DNA from: Eutrigla gurnardus
Taxonomy: Eukaryota > Chordata > Actinopteri > Perciformes > Triglidae
DNA: 64,000 nucleotides
NCBI GenBank assembly: GCA_963514095.1
Contig: OY741284.1
Coordinates: 11,366,835 to 11,430,834, forward strand
Direction of reading: 5' to 3'
The stretch's first letter is position 1; the number at the start of each line of letters is the position of its first letter. Under the pieces are notes generated by a model. That model was given only the letters and a program-made list of their open reading frames with translations, was not told the DNA's origin and did no database searches. Made by a program: the position numbers and the translations under genes. Positions 27,801-40,243 of the stretch are shown here, piece by piece.

Positions 27801-30800
27801 GCAGATTTGGTTTTCATTAAATACAGGGCTCGACAATACAATGTTAGCTGATGGCTACCTCCCTGTGTGAGAGCTGGAGCGGCACAGTACCGCACGGGCT
27901 AAGTTCTTTGTCTTCTCTGGTGAGAGATGAGAGCCCACCCACTGCAATCAAACGTGAATCCCTCAGCTGCTCCTCCTCCCAGCCCTTCACTAAATCAACA
28001 GTCTATTTACAGCAATAGTTGTGTGCATGCATGCGCCTGAGCTGCGTACATGCGCACACAAAATTATCATTAATGATCACAAAACTGAGCTAGGGCAGGA
28101 GAGACAATGGCCTGAATCTGAGGCTACCGTATAATGAGCAGATTTGCCGTCTGTTGAAAAGAATATACCAACGCTGTACACCAATGTTGAGGAAACTGCT
28201 AACAAAGCTGCAGCCTTGTGAGAGACGGATGCCACAGCTAATTTTATCAACCTGATACAGAGGTGACACACAGAGGCAGATTACCAGATAGAGTGGAGTG
28301 TAGGGTGTGGATACTGTAGGTTCTGCTCTTTTTAGATAAGGCTCTTCAGCCAAAACAAAGGGATTATTTAAAGTCAACATTAGTGTCCCATATGTTAACG
28401 TGTGACCAAGCATGTAGCTAATCTTAATAATGCCTTTGATTTTTCTATATTAAAGCAGTAGTGCGCATGAGCAGCAGGGGCAGGCTGAGCTCCTCGGTGG
28501 AAGAAAAAAAAAAAAAAATCACGTGAAACAAAGAGAGGAACTTCAGTCCATCTGTTTTTCTAAGGGAACTCAGCCATGCGTGCTGGAAGCTTCGCTGTTT
28601 GCACTGTGGGATCACCAGAGAGGGCCCAAGATCTCCTACAGTCAGAGATGACTTGCTACTGGACCCACAATACAGGACTGTCAATCAAGGTCCCCCCCCC
28701 CTGACTAGAGGAAGCCTCATCTACAAGATGACTTTATGTTCACACAAAGAAGGGCTTGGTTAGGTCTGGATGATGTAGCATATCTATAAGAATACCTGCA
28801 TGGATGCAGAGAAATGTGTGAGCAATCACAAGCTTTTAGACTGAAGGGAAAAGACAGAAAAACGCAATCCAAGAGCCACAACATAGAAATCTGAAGACAC
28901 GAGTTATATTTGGCTCCATACAAGACAAAAACAAATAATTTCAGCTTTCACAGGAGGCTGAAGACACCATAAATACAGCACTTCAGCCCTCTTAATTTCA
29001 TACCATTACAAGTCGAGTATGTACCACATGTGGGGCATTCCCTGCGTTGTCTTAGTCACTGTTTTTGCGTCTTATTATGGATTAAATATTAACCTGCATG
29101 TGCTTTTATACCTAAGAGTTTACTGTTCACCGTAAGCATGTTGCAAAATGGCACACAAGTTTTCTGCAACGCCTCTGAGCTTCTTTGTGTCCCCTGCTGT
29201 AAAGTTATTCCTTACACAGTGATAACAAAGCATTGCGTTTTGCAACTTCATCACCAGAGCTTTCCCCATTCTCGTCATGAGTCCATCATGCTCCTATTCA
29301 GTCACTCATTCTCTCTGTCGGGAATGAGCAGAAAACTGCTGGCTCCTTCGCTACAGTAACCTGCGTCCAGTTGGTTCAGTCCCGCAATAATAGCGCCGGG
29401 TGCAGATTAGCTGCCTGTGGCTGTGTGACATGGTCTGACACAGCAGCGGGAGGTGGAGGAGGCTTCTGTAAACGGGAAACACAAAAGACTCCACTGCTGA
29501 TGCTGTCCGGATGTCATGTTACAAGGGCACAATGGGGCCGAAACACCAAGCGGAGTGCAGATAAAGCTCAGGATTGGTATTCCACTCAGGGAGGATGGAG
29601 GGACATGGTGGGGAAGGGTGTAGGGGAGGACATTAAAATAAAAAAAGGAGGGAGGTGGACGCTGCCCCCAAGAAGCCTATACCTTTTGATTGTGGACAAC
29701 GGAATAAATCAAGATTACTGAAGGCCAAGTGCAGTCTGAACAATCACTTCAGGGAAAAATGGATCCTTGAAGAAAACATGAAGCACAAATGTGACACAAG
29801 ATATACATGAATCATTCACCTAATTTCAGAGACCCATATATACACTAGTATTTATGCCAGGTCTCATGATAGATACTCGGGAGGGTGAAGTACGCAACAC
29901 CCCTCCCTACAACTCACCACTGTCTCAAATAAAATTCACTAGTGACCATGCTTCGCAGAACTGCTATCTAATCACTTTCAGACCCTCCGGCAGCAATTGA
30001 AAAGTACCGCTGAGACAGTTTTTTTTTCATTTTCAGAAAAAAATGTTGCCCGTCTGCAGTAATGAGATTCCTTTGTGATCAAATATACACCTCAAGTCTT
30101 TGGGCTCATCATGCGATCATAAATATAAACACTTCATCAGAACAATGACTTCAGCGTCGACTCAGGAAGTGTCATTTCAAAGAGCTGAACAAAACCAATT
30201 AACACTTGAGTTAACTTAATTTAAAAAAGAAATCACAGTTCATCTATTAGATGATAAGGAAGAGATGCTTAAACAAATGTCATACATTATAAATACCAGC
30301 CTTGGTGAAGGGCTCGCTACTTTTTCTTCTTCTTCAGGCCATTCTTGATTAAATATAAACCACCGTACAGATAATTCTACACATTTCCTTTTGTGTCCCA
30401 TTCTCTGCATTAAAATCCATAAGCCAGACGCCACGCAAGCTTGTGTTAGCATTCAAAATAGGCTTAGCCCTTTGTAATCTACCTGTGCTCAAATTCCAGC
30501 AGCTTACTGCTTGAAAGCATTTTGTAAAGCGAGTAGAATAATGAATACATGCAAATAGCAGAACAACTACCTAAACAGTATGTGCAGTCAACCCCGCGCA
30601 GCCAGCTGAACGCAAAGCTCTTCGAAATGACACTCTTAAGAGTCTCGTTCAAGAACACCATGTTCCAAAATGAAAGCAGCATGTTCAAGAGCAAAACTTT
30701 ATCGGCAGCGGTCAAACGTTGGGCAGAAGAATAACTCTAAATTTAAGGTTTAGTACTACAGCTTGGCAAGAGCTAGACAATAAACAACTTGTGTTTTACC

Positions 30801-33246
30801 ACTCAGGACTACTGCAAGGAAAAGGGTGCGAGAGAGTAGGGGGGCAAATACAGTGTAAAATCGGTGTACTATCTAATGAAATATAGTCACAGAGAATAGT
30901 TGTTTACATCGATTTGAGGCTACTCGCACGCAAACACAAGAACTGCAGGTTTGGTGCTGAAAGCAGAGCATCGTCCTGGCTCGAGGCACAAAGCCTGAAC
31001 CCAGTGATATGACATACTGAGGTCATTCTGACATTCATTTTCATGAATTCCCTAATGGCCCACGCTCTAGATTCGCAGCTCTCCGGTGGCCGCAGCAAAT
31101 TAAAGCGCGAGGGCTCTCGGTGTCAGTCCATGAGAAAGAAATTGCCCGCGTCTAAAAGGCGGTGTGAGTTTCGGGTTTTGGTTACACTAGGGGGAGACGC
31201 AGGGATAGGGGAGCACAGAGAAGAGGTTGTCGCTGCTAGTTTTACTCTGGGGGGTTAAACAGAAGGAAGGAACTGTTTCCCATACCAGGAACCTATGTGC
31301 TGTGTAAATTCTGTATACCTACATTTAAAACACACATGGCTGTCGCCCTCAACACTTGCTGACCACTGCTCACTCATGGTCCCCTAAAACAAACACACGT
31401 CATTGTATGGAACTGAGCAGGTGGCATGCAGCAAACCTGCTCTTGCCCGTCAATCAAGTAAGTCCAGAAAGAGAGAGAGAGAGAGAGAGAGAGAGTACTA
31501 CTTGTGTGTGCCGCAATCCTTAAACGCTGTTGGTCTATCCGCTTCACAACTTTGTCATGGCTGACATGGCCTACACATTAGTGGAGTCAAGTGGGAGAGC
31601 ACGAACTTGCTCAAACAAGCACAGTTGCTAGCTAGCAGACGTAATAAAATGCCTTCGGCGAAAGGCCAAAATAACAAGAGAAATGTAGTTTGAAAGAACT
31701 GGCTGCGGCTATTCACATATTGCAGCCACATGCACTATCAAATGTGCCGCGTAGGCCACTGATATTCCAACTGTGTTGATAACATAACTCAGAATCCAGG
31801 AATTTCTCATTTCAATTCAAAACTCAAACTACCAAGACTTTCAAACTTTTTCTTTTTAGCCTTTAGTTTTGCCTTTAGCCCCTTGTTTTTTTTGGTTAAT
31901 TCTGACCAGCCCAGTTCTAGCCCCATATTTGACTAAGCTGTACAGCCATCTCATCAGCTGTTATAAGTCCCTCCCTCTTGTGGTTTCCGGCTAGTAACAG
32001 GCTACCCAATCATTAAGCTGGTTTCCACTGTGCTGGGACAAAAACAAAAAACTACTTGTTCATACTGTTCTACCAGAAGATTGTATGGACGGGAAATGAA
32101 TTGTTATGGTTCAGTTTAAAGCTCCCCCCATGTCAGCACGAAGGGAAGTTGGAAAAAAAAAAATCAGCAGGACAAAAGTAAACTCAGTGACAACGACTTG
32201 AAAAACCAGAACACACTGAAAGTTCAAGCATTCCACATTGAAAATGACTGCAGGCCCACGACACCTGCTCTACTTCTTAACAAACAGCTGCCACGTTCAC
32301 TTCCAATGATCCAGCGTCCATAAAAGCAACAACCACCACGAAATGACACAAGTTAGCCTCCCATATGCCTGCAGACACAGAAGTACAGTGAGACACACAG
32401 ATCAGGTGGCCATTTTGATGTTGAAATTAACCAACAGACTAGCCAGGCAGCTCAGCAGCGTTACAGGGGGAACATTTCAAGGTGCAGATTCAAATCACAC
32501 AATTAGGAAGGGGGGGAAAAAAACCTTAGTGGGGTCAAAAAGCAAAGCTAATAAGACCCAGAGAGCTAGACAAGCTGCAATAACGCCAACGGTTTTTGGG
32601 AGAGTAGAACAAAGACATTTTTCAGTTGACGTTAGCCTTACGTTATGTAAACAAGCTCTTGTGTCAACGTGTAAAAGGGACAGTTTGACTTGACAACAAC
32701 AGGCTGGACAAAGAAACCAAACGTCCATACGGTGTTAACACAGGCTACCGTTGCCAGGTCGCTGGTGCAACAAGATGACAGACATTCCTAGAAAAGGAGA
32801 ATAACGTTAGCGTCTGTTCGGCTGTTGCAGTAATATATACAGCAAGCTAGACATCTAAAGCTACAAATACACAGAGTTGGGGACGAAAAATACATTAAAA
32901 AAAAGGACACGGGACCGATCTGATTAACAGCGAACACAGCTGTCCCGATAAGCGACTGAAGGAGGCTCGCAGGACAGAAATAGCTAACACTTGGCTTTGC
33001 TAGCAAAAAAAAAAAAAATGTTGTTTACACAAAAACACTAGTCATTCACAATAACGGCGTTCTGCTGTGGGTTACCATCACTAACAAGCAGCATCAATAA
33101 ACATGGTTTGCTCATATCACATTTCAACACACATCAGGACATAGCTGACGAGACGGCGAACGAGCGACTGTTGTTTATGTTCAGAAAGGATACAGTTTCA
33201 CCACATCGGTATCCATTCGCCTTTTACCCGGACTTGGAGACGACAT
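15872..33246 (-). CDS. ube2h: Ubiquitin-conjugating enzyme E2 H (seven coding exons)
   Basis: Coding exons (minus strand): 33246-33194, 19662-19586, 18523-18449, 18345-18306, 17469-17417, 16287-16159, 15996-15872. They total 552 nt, a 183-residue protein, the same length as human UBE2H and nearly identical to it. It starts [18 protein letters not shown] and ends [13 protein letters not shown], the acidic tail typical of UBE2H. The UBC fold contains the HPN motif (76-78) and catalytic Cys87 in [11 protein letters not shown]2H accepts ubiquitin from E1 and pairs with E3s such as the CTLH/GID complex (known for the family). All splice sites are GT-AG and keep frame. The first coding intron is 13.5 kb; the remaining exons sit within 4 kb. 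The start codon is supported by the conserved N-terminus. Confidence 0.98.
19663..33193 (-). other. ube2h: ube2h first coding intron (13.5 kb)
   Basis: I see no recognised gene, RNA or full transposon inside. It contains a T21 run (23790-23810), a GA microsatellite (31471-31495) and many short poly-A/T tracts. Open frames here are short and match nothing I recognise. A long first intron is usual for UBE2H and can hold enhancers, but none can be named from sequence alone. Confidence 0.8.
31471..31495. repeat. (GA)n microsatellite
   Basis: About 12 GA units inside ube2h intron 1. Confidence 0.95.
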
Positions 33247-33480
33247 TTTCCCCTATTTCCACCGCAGGACCCCAATAAGTAAACTGAAAGCTAGCTCCCG
33301 AAACGCTAGCAAACGGTACTATCCGAAAGTTAACATTTGCTTTCAGAAACGTCCACAGCAAGATGTCTTCACGGTCCAACGTCTCCCTGTCCTACTGAGT
33401 AGCCGAGCTAACGTTAGACCTCTGCCGTTCACTGCCTGTCTCTCAGCGTTCTGACAACCTAGGATCCCTCCGCGTGCCAC
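33247..33480 (-). promoter_or_regulatory. ube2h: Probable ube2h 5'UTR and promoter
   Basis: The stretch immediately upstream of the ube2h ATG is richer in CpG than the intron and lacks open frames. No TATA box or precise start site can be assigned. Limits are approximate. Confidence 0.45.
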
Positions 33481-34334
33481 GTCATATATCTGCGACCAAA
33501 CGTCACCATAAATGGCTATCTTTGTAGTTTTATTTAGAACACCCTTGGTTTTGTGTCTTAAATGTTATTTTAAAGTGTCATTTGAAACAATGGACATTGT
33601 TATTCTGCATTTGGAGATTTATATACAACATACAAATATAAATACATATAAAAAAAACTTACAATTAAGATATTCTTCAGGGTTTTGCAGTGCAGAAGGT
33701 TGCCCTCACTGACCGTCTTGCTTTTTGCACGTCTTCCATGTTCACCACCACACCTAGGTGCTGGATACCAGGATATGTCACCCAAAATGTCTGGCCACAG
33801 CTGTGTGAAGAAAACCCATTCTCCCAACAATTCAAACAGTGGGAGGAATGTTACCCAGCCTACACATACATCGTTTAATATTATGGGGAAACATGATTTA
33901 AATCGGCTTATTTCAATCAGACTCAAGTGAGGATGAAATACGCAGCATTACAACTGATAGCCAATGAAGATAATGGTTTCAAGAGCACAACCGTGTCTAA
34001 AAATATACTATTGTTCCAAGGAAAGCCTCATACATGTGATAATGGCAGTTTTTTTGTGTGCTCACAAATGATCCAGCGATAAGGTTGATTTTTCATAAAT
34101 TAAACGTATAAAAGTAATTTGTATAACATCTATGTGAAATCACAGAACCTTTCCAAAGTCAGTCACTGAGCAAGCTGCAAATGGATACTCAAATATTCGC
34201 GAGAGCCATATGTGAATGTAATGAATATACGTTTGGTGTATTTATAATATAATAATGAATGAATTAGTCTTTTTTTTTTAGTTGAAATGTCAGAGGACCA
34301 ACAGTCAAAGCGAAACAAACTTTCAGAAGAGCAT
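33481..34334. other. Intergenic spacer between ube2h and zc3hc1
   Basis: About 850 bp between the likely ube2h promoter and the most distal candidate zc3hc1 poly(A) signal. It is AT-rich and I recognise no gene. Short open frames overlap on both strands and resemble nothing known. Confidence 0.5.
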
Positions 34335-34549
34335 TTTATTAAACGCTTATAGGAAACTATGAAGATAAAAGCACATGCAAGACAGAGAGGACTGCTTTAG
34401 CAATGAGACGCACAGAAAGGCAAAACGGAAGAACAGGAATCCTGCATCTAATTCAAAACAGGTTTGAAATTCATGGCACATGATTTTTTTTTTTTTTTTA
34501 CCTGCCTGCAATAATCAGGATTGACCCTGGTGGACAATAAAGATTTATT
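34335..34549 (-). terminator. zc3hc1: Candidate zc3hc1 poly(A) signals
   Basis: Minus-strand AATAAA occurs at 34544-34549 and 34335-34340 (TTTATT on the plus strand), giving a zc3hc1 3'UTR of about 0.7-0.9 kb after the stop at 35249. Which one is used cannot be told. Confidence 0.4.
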
Positions 34550-35248
34550 GTATTGTCAATGAAAACAAACATTTCACTACTTGAAAAATTATTGTTCTTT
34601 TCAAAAGAGAACTCATATCCACATTACTTTTCAAGCACAATGGTACACAAAAATAACTTCCTCACAGGTTTTTTTTTTTTTTTTGCGCTAATCTCAAATG
34701 ACTCAACATACATTGAAGGTAAACATTGCCTTTCCAGTGTCAAGCCAGTTGGCTCTTTCCCACGATAAGGGATTTCTCATCTCTTGTATTCCACAGAAAT
34801 CCAGACTATCACAATGTCATGAAGGACTGCTGAAGCAGACTTCATGTGAGGTTAATAGTAGTAAATGCCTTGATTGTGGCCAGTTGATATGCCAACATGT
34901 TCTATCACTTGATTACTACTTATGTATAAACACACAAGGCCTACAGAGGCCTTGGTGTCTGCTCATCCCCATTTTTATGAGTCGGAATTCAAAAGGTTTT
35001 AAAGCCACACAGGCATCCTTCACATATTTCACTACTTTCAGTGAAGACACTCATTCATTTGCCTAAAAGACCCAGTCACCTTCTGTTCCCTGCAGAAACG
35101 CTTTGACTGTAAACACGACTTTATGGGATGGCATACACTGATATGATACGACATTCCTGTCACTGGTACCATGGACTCTGTACCACAAAAAAGGGGGGCA
35201 CGTCAGTCCGTCGTTTCAGTGTTGCAACGCTGCTTGGATGGAAACATT

Positions 35249-38200
35249 CTACTGAGACGGAGAAGAGGATACCTGCCACTGACGGAATATTGCAAACACC
35301 CTTTTAGATTTGTCACGAGGGCCCTGGGAGGAAAGAGAATGGAGAGATGTCAGATATTGTTTACATTAAAGCTGCATAGCTATGTGCCAACGGTGTAATT
35401 ACAGAAAACAGAACATGAAATCTATCAATGTATTGCTATGCATCATTTTCTAGAGGATGTGATCATGTGTTACGAATGCTTTGTTGTACAATGTTCTAAC
35501 GTCTTGACTTGCCTGTCCTGGACTGCCTACTGCTGTATTAGAGTTCTTCTTCATGGGCATGAGGAGGTCGAGAGCAGCCTTCCAGCCCTGCTGATGAAGC
35601 GGAGAGACTCCATCCAAAAAGGGGATCACGCCTGGATCCACATTCTCTTTTCCCACGGAGATCCAGGGACACCAGTCTCTGTGCTGAGCAAGGGGGTCAA
35701 ACGTATTCTTGTGCAGGAGCCCATCCTGAAAAACAGTAGGTAGTAGTTTGTAACGGCTGCGAAACCCTCTCTCAAATGTAACTAGGATTAGGATCTAGGT
35801 TAGACTACTAGTGTGTCATAATTAAACAACAAAAAACAAGTTAGTTCTTACAGGACCACCAACTGATGTGAGGCAAAGGCGTTTAGGAGGGGGATGCGGG
35901 CTGACAGCCCCGTCAGACCCAGAGTTGTCCCCCTGTCCTTTACTGCGAGATGCAGTCCTTTTGCCCCTGGGCAAAGGACTTTGCAGCTCTTCATTGGGGC
36001 TCGGAGAGTCTCTGCTTCGGGCACGCAAAGACACGGGGGAGGAGGTTCCCTCACCCTGTAACACACACCAGAGCATAGTAAAACATTTAATCTAAATAAA
36101 AAGCAGCCTGCTATACATCACTTGTCAATGTTACAGAGTAATTATGCTTAAAATGAATATGTGCATAAAGGCCTGGTTTATGAAGCTAGTCAACCTTCAT
36201 TTGCTTCAAGCTTGCCTGGTCAGAGCGGCCAGAGTCCTGGCTCCTCAGCTTCATGCGACATGGTGTAGCAGGGGTGGATGAGGCAGAAGCAGGCTGGTCC
36301 CCCTGGCCCTCATGTGTGGCTGCTGGAGCAGGACCTGCCGGTTGAAGAGAGGGGACTACAGTGTTTGGCGAGGGTTCTCCATCGGCTACCAGTCCCTCCA
36401 TCTGGTGGAAGTTCCACAAGCCCACCTTTCGCATACAGTACGAGCAGGTGAGGATGGGCAGGTTCATGGCTTGCAGAGAGGGGCTAAGATGGAGAAATTC
36501 ATGGATCAGACGTTAAGGATTCATTTGTGGGACTTATCTTCTGCGTGTGCGTACTCTATGGCAAAATCCATTTGTGTGCACAAGAATTGTGTTAGCGTGA
36601 CGTGTATTGAAGAGTCTAGCACTGTATCTCACCTCGCTGCCCAGCCACAGAGAGAAACGATGCTTGCAGCCACCTGGACTGCCAAAGGTTCAGAACACGG
36701 AGGACCTCCCTTTCTTTTTTGTTCGTCCTCAATCAGCTGGAGTATAACACTGACGACATCCTCAGTCATAGACTGCAAGGAAACATTGGGGATTAATTAC
36801 ATGTGAACAGCTTATGGTTGAAAAAAAATCCTCAGAGTGCATCTGCATCCTCACCATAGACTTCAGCTGCTCCGGCTGCATGGCAGGCAGCTGCTGTGCA
36901 AGGAGACAAGTGCTCTGGAAGCGCTCTAAGAAGGCAGTGAGAAGTACTGATGGTTCGCAGGCGGGAACCAGCCAGAACCGCTCTGAAATTACATCAATAT
37001 TCACCTTAACCACCACATGGATAACTCAGGGTTAAATATATGACAAAAAGAAAAAATACGCTGGCTCCTACCTGGGCATGGAAAGTCAGGCCAGGGGCAA
37101 AACTTCTCATGCTGCGTCTGAAGCTGCCTCGATATCTCTGCAATGCGGGATCCATCTATTAAAGAGAGAAGGACGGTTGACCTTTAAGATTTGGCAGACT
37201 AGCATCATCGGCCCAACCCTGCCAAAATGAAGCGTGTGTGTGCCGTTGTCTTTTTCTGTTAGTGTACGTTTCGCTCACATTTTTCAAAGTCTAGCGTTGG
37301 TTGTAGTGATGCACAAAGGAACACCTGGCAGCTGGAGCACTTGAGCATGTCGCGGCCCACGTTGATCCAGCCGTACCTGGCACACATCAGAGGGGACAGC
37401 GTCCGGGGTTTTCCTGCCCATCTCAAACAGTGTCACGCTAAGGAAGACTTCACTCAGACACCAAAACAAGCATTGTCACAGTAATCATTACTCTGAATTA
37501 AAGTAGACATCAATACATACTGGAAAATATATATATTTAAAAAGACATCAAAACGACAAACCACAACTGCGGTCTTTATAAGTGATCACATAGTTGTGTA
37601 AGGTAAAAAATAAAAACAAGTATCATGCCGGGTCAAAAGGTCATGGGTTAAAGGATATTGAATAGGATTCCACTCTTGAGAAGAAGGCTTCTTTGTTCGT
37701 TGCCTCACAAGGCGCTTGAGCGTTGCTTTTTGCTTCCAGAAATTTCACATTTCCTTGTCCACTGAAATCCACACAAAAGGGGGAAAAAACTTCAGTTTAC
37801 ATACGCATGGCTCATATTGGAAAGATTATAAAAATATATCAACATATATCAATTGATTAAATGTAAATGTGTGTTACTGTGCAGCTCCGAATAAACGTGC
37901 ACGGATGAGTAGTTCGTGGGGATCGGGATTTTTAAGAACACGGGCAGGACACTAGTAGTAACGTGCGGTTATGCAACATGTCCCCCGATTGAAACGGCTC
38001 CATACTTTGATTTGTCTGCTATTTTAATGCACAATAGGAAGTCAATCCAAATGTATTTTTAACCTGGCTTCGATAGCTGGCGAGCGAGTGGACAATAACA
38101 CCAGCAATGAATAGTTAACTGGAAAGAGCACCATGTTCTAGCAAAACTTTCGGTCCCCACCCCCCTTATCTGTGACAGCGGAGGGGGGGCGATAGCACAA

Positions 38201-38565
38201 TGACTCGGGTAACGCTAGTTTGACTAAATACAAGCAATAAAACCAATGCGTAAGTTGCGTTCAAGGTCCAACGTAATGAACCGACCTGTCCCTTATCAAA
38301 CTACGCTGCTAAAACGCTGCTAAAGTAGCGGCGCTTCCAGGCTAAGTGGCTAACCAAATTAGCTCTCGTCAACTTGTTCTTCGGCCCCTTTAAATCAAAC
38401 GAAGCGAGCGCGCTGTTGTTTGAAACTGCACCTGCTGGCTCCGACGTCTCCCGACGACACTCCCGCGTTGAGAAGTTCGCGGATTTTCTCCGGAGATGCA
38501 AAAGAGGACTTTTGTTGATTCGCGTTGCCGAGACGATCCCCACGACTGCCGCCGAGAGTCGCCAT
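35249..38565 (-). CDS. zc3hc1: Zinc finger C3HC-type protein 1 (NIPA), ten coding exons
   Basis: Coding exons (minus): 38565-38432, 37761-37659, 37429-37279, 37155-37072, 36982-36855, 36772-36633, 36483-36195, 36055-35852, 35725-35513, 35323-35249. They total 1521 nt, 506 residues (human 502). Recognisable blocks are KIRELLNAG (about 28-36), NKEAFFSRVESYSCLRWAGK (C3HC zinc-finger start), MLKCSSCQVFLCAS, QHEKFCPWPD, RFQSTCLLAQQLP, TCSYCMRKVGLW, a Pro/Ser-rich linker, QHRDWCPW, GWKAALDLL and the C-terminal FAIFRQW. NIPA was described as an F-box-like SCF subunit acting on cyclin B1 and later as a nuclear-basket partner of TPR. Intron 2 is U12-type AT-AC and intron 9 probably GC-AG. An upstream out-of-frame ATG lies at 38693. 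The ATG at 38565 is chosen because only its frame gives the NIPA N-terminus and a good donor. Confidence 0.95.
35324..35512 (-). other. zc3hc1: Probable GC-AG intron in zc3hc1
   Basis: The donor reads CAG|GCAAGT, the classic strong context of GC donors, and the acceptor is TCCCAG. Both exons are in phase 0. A weaker GT donor (GCA|GTAGGC) 18 nt upstream is also in frame and would remove six residues (VGSPGQ), so alternative use is possible. Confidence 0.65.
37430..37658 (-). other. zc3hc1: U12-type AT-AC intron in zc3hc1
   Basis: The intron starts ATATCCTTT (a perfect U12 AT-AC donor) directly after the Ser codon of VESYS. It ends TTCCTTAGCGTGACAC, with a branch-site-like TTCCTTAGC about 10 nt before the terminal AC. 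Joining gives VESYS-CLRWAGK, which aligns without gaps to human VETFS-SLKWAGK. No GT donor in this interval keeps frame: the downstream sequence hits a stop within five codons. Confidence 0.9.
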
Positions 38566-40243
38566 GATCGGCTCTGTGGTCCCCCCGGAAAATAAAACCC
38601 GACACCAGTCGTTCCGCTTTGTAAGACCCCGACAACGGCAGCAGCACGCGACCGGGCTCCACTGAACCTGCCTGATTTATTCACCCCCGACATTACTTGA
38701 GTTTTGTAGCTGTTGAGACAACATCCTTTCTAATTATTTATCAAGTAGGAATTATGATTATAACATAAAACCGGATGTGTGAATTGAAATGCTTAACAAT
38801 GAGGCAGCTAATTTGGTAATTTTTGTCTTCATTTGATATAATTAGTTATTTTAATTTGGAGGTTTTGATTTAATAATTGGTTTCCTTTCACTTAATTTAA
38901 AATCCATGTTGATATTTCATAGCAAGGAGATAAAACAGGCAACCTCAATTTCACTTTATTACACAGATACCATGAAAAGGTACATCTACATTGCTACCTA
39001 AATACACAGTATAAACACAGTAAGCCACTCCCTCTGGACTTCTCCAAAGGTCTTAACATTTGAGTTGACTGATCTTTCTGGTCATTCCTGTTTTCTTTGA
39101 GATAAAATAAATTAAACAAACACCAGTCGGTTATTAATTCAAGCTCTCTTTTCCTCTCCCCCGTGCCCCATGTAAGTCTCAGTGAATGACCTTGTAGATA
39201 ATTTCATTTCTATAATTGCAGATGCTATTGATGCCATTGCTTTCTTTAAGGTTAAGGTAGTCTCTGGTAAGAAATGTCATGTTGGTGAAAATAAAAGTTT
39301 CAAAAAGCTGACATCTAAAGTACATTTTTAGCATTTATTATTTAGAACTGAGAAATGCAAGGGTGTCCTCATTGTCTGACGTAATTACTTAAAACAATAA
39401 TGCACATGCCTTATTTGCTAGTTACGTGCTTGACAGACTGACAAATCATCAGCTCATGGCACTTGCTCACATCCCACCGCTGCTTCAGTTTTTATTGTGT
39501 TTTTTAGGGGCAAAGCTACCATTGAGGACACTGAGGTCATGTACTTGGCAATATTTCTGTGAATGTTAGGGGTTTTGATGACACATTTACATCCTAAGAT
39601 TAAATAAATATTAGGTTACATATGTGTTTGTTTTTAAAAGGCTGTTCTGATACTATGATAGGATTTTTAGGCAAAAACACAGATTAAAAATAAAAAGTAG
39701 GATGTTCTCCAGTAGAAGTACAGAGGCTTCTTGATAACATTTAAACCACAATCACGTTTCTCAAAATATTGACTTAGTATTTCAAAATATTGACTTATTA
39801 TCTCAAAAATAATGACTTAGTATCTCAAAATTATAAGAAACCTTCTCAAAATATTGAATATTATCTCAAAATATTGACTTAACATCTCAAAATAATGACA
39901 TTATGAGATACTTAGTCATTATTTTTATTTTTTAGAAAGTTTATCTTTTTTTCTGACACTGAAATGAGCTTCCATACCAGACGGCACTACTTGGGCAGAA
40001 AAAAAAAACTGTTGATGTTTTGAAGACCGACACGCGCAGCCCCGCCCATCTATTAATGACGCAACGTCCTAATAACAAGCCCTCTGATTGGCCGAGTCTT
40101 GCACGGCCAACGGGGGTTAAAATTTGTGAATGGCTTCCTGACTGAGATGTGAAATGATTTATCATGTTTTACCAGCACTTTAGCCCATGTTGTTTTTATT
40201 CGACGTGACGTTCTCCAGAGCCGGATTGTAACGGGGGGAAACG
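38566..40243. promoter_or_regulatory. Divergent promoter interval of zc3hc1 and klhdc10
   Basis: 1.68 kb separates the two start codons, which point away from each other. CpG-containing sequence hugs both starts (38.5-38.7 kb and 40.0-40.3 kb). Between them lies AT-rich sequence with a tandem/inverted minisatellite at 39.75-39.93 kb. Whether one bidirectional or two separate promoters operate cannot be judged. Confidence 0.45.
39754..39927. repeat. AT-rich minisatellite with an inverted copy
   Basis: Units of about 20-26 bp with the consensus TCTCAAAATATTGACTTAGT repeat at least six times with drift. The last part (GAGATACTTAGTCATTATT, about 39904-39922) is the reverse complement of an earlier unit (AATAATGACTTAGTATCTC), so the array can fold into a hairpin. 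Confidence 0.8.

Noticed and set aside
38301..38693. 130-codon open frame on the minus strand at the zc3hc1 5' end
   Set aside because: It runs through the exon 1 donor in the wrong frame. The frame starting at 38565 gives the NIPA N-terminus (KIRELLNAG) and splices in phase.
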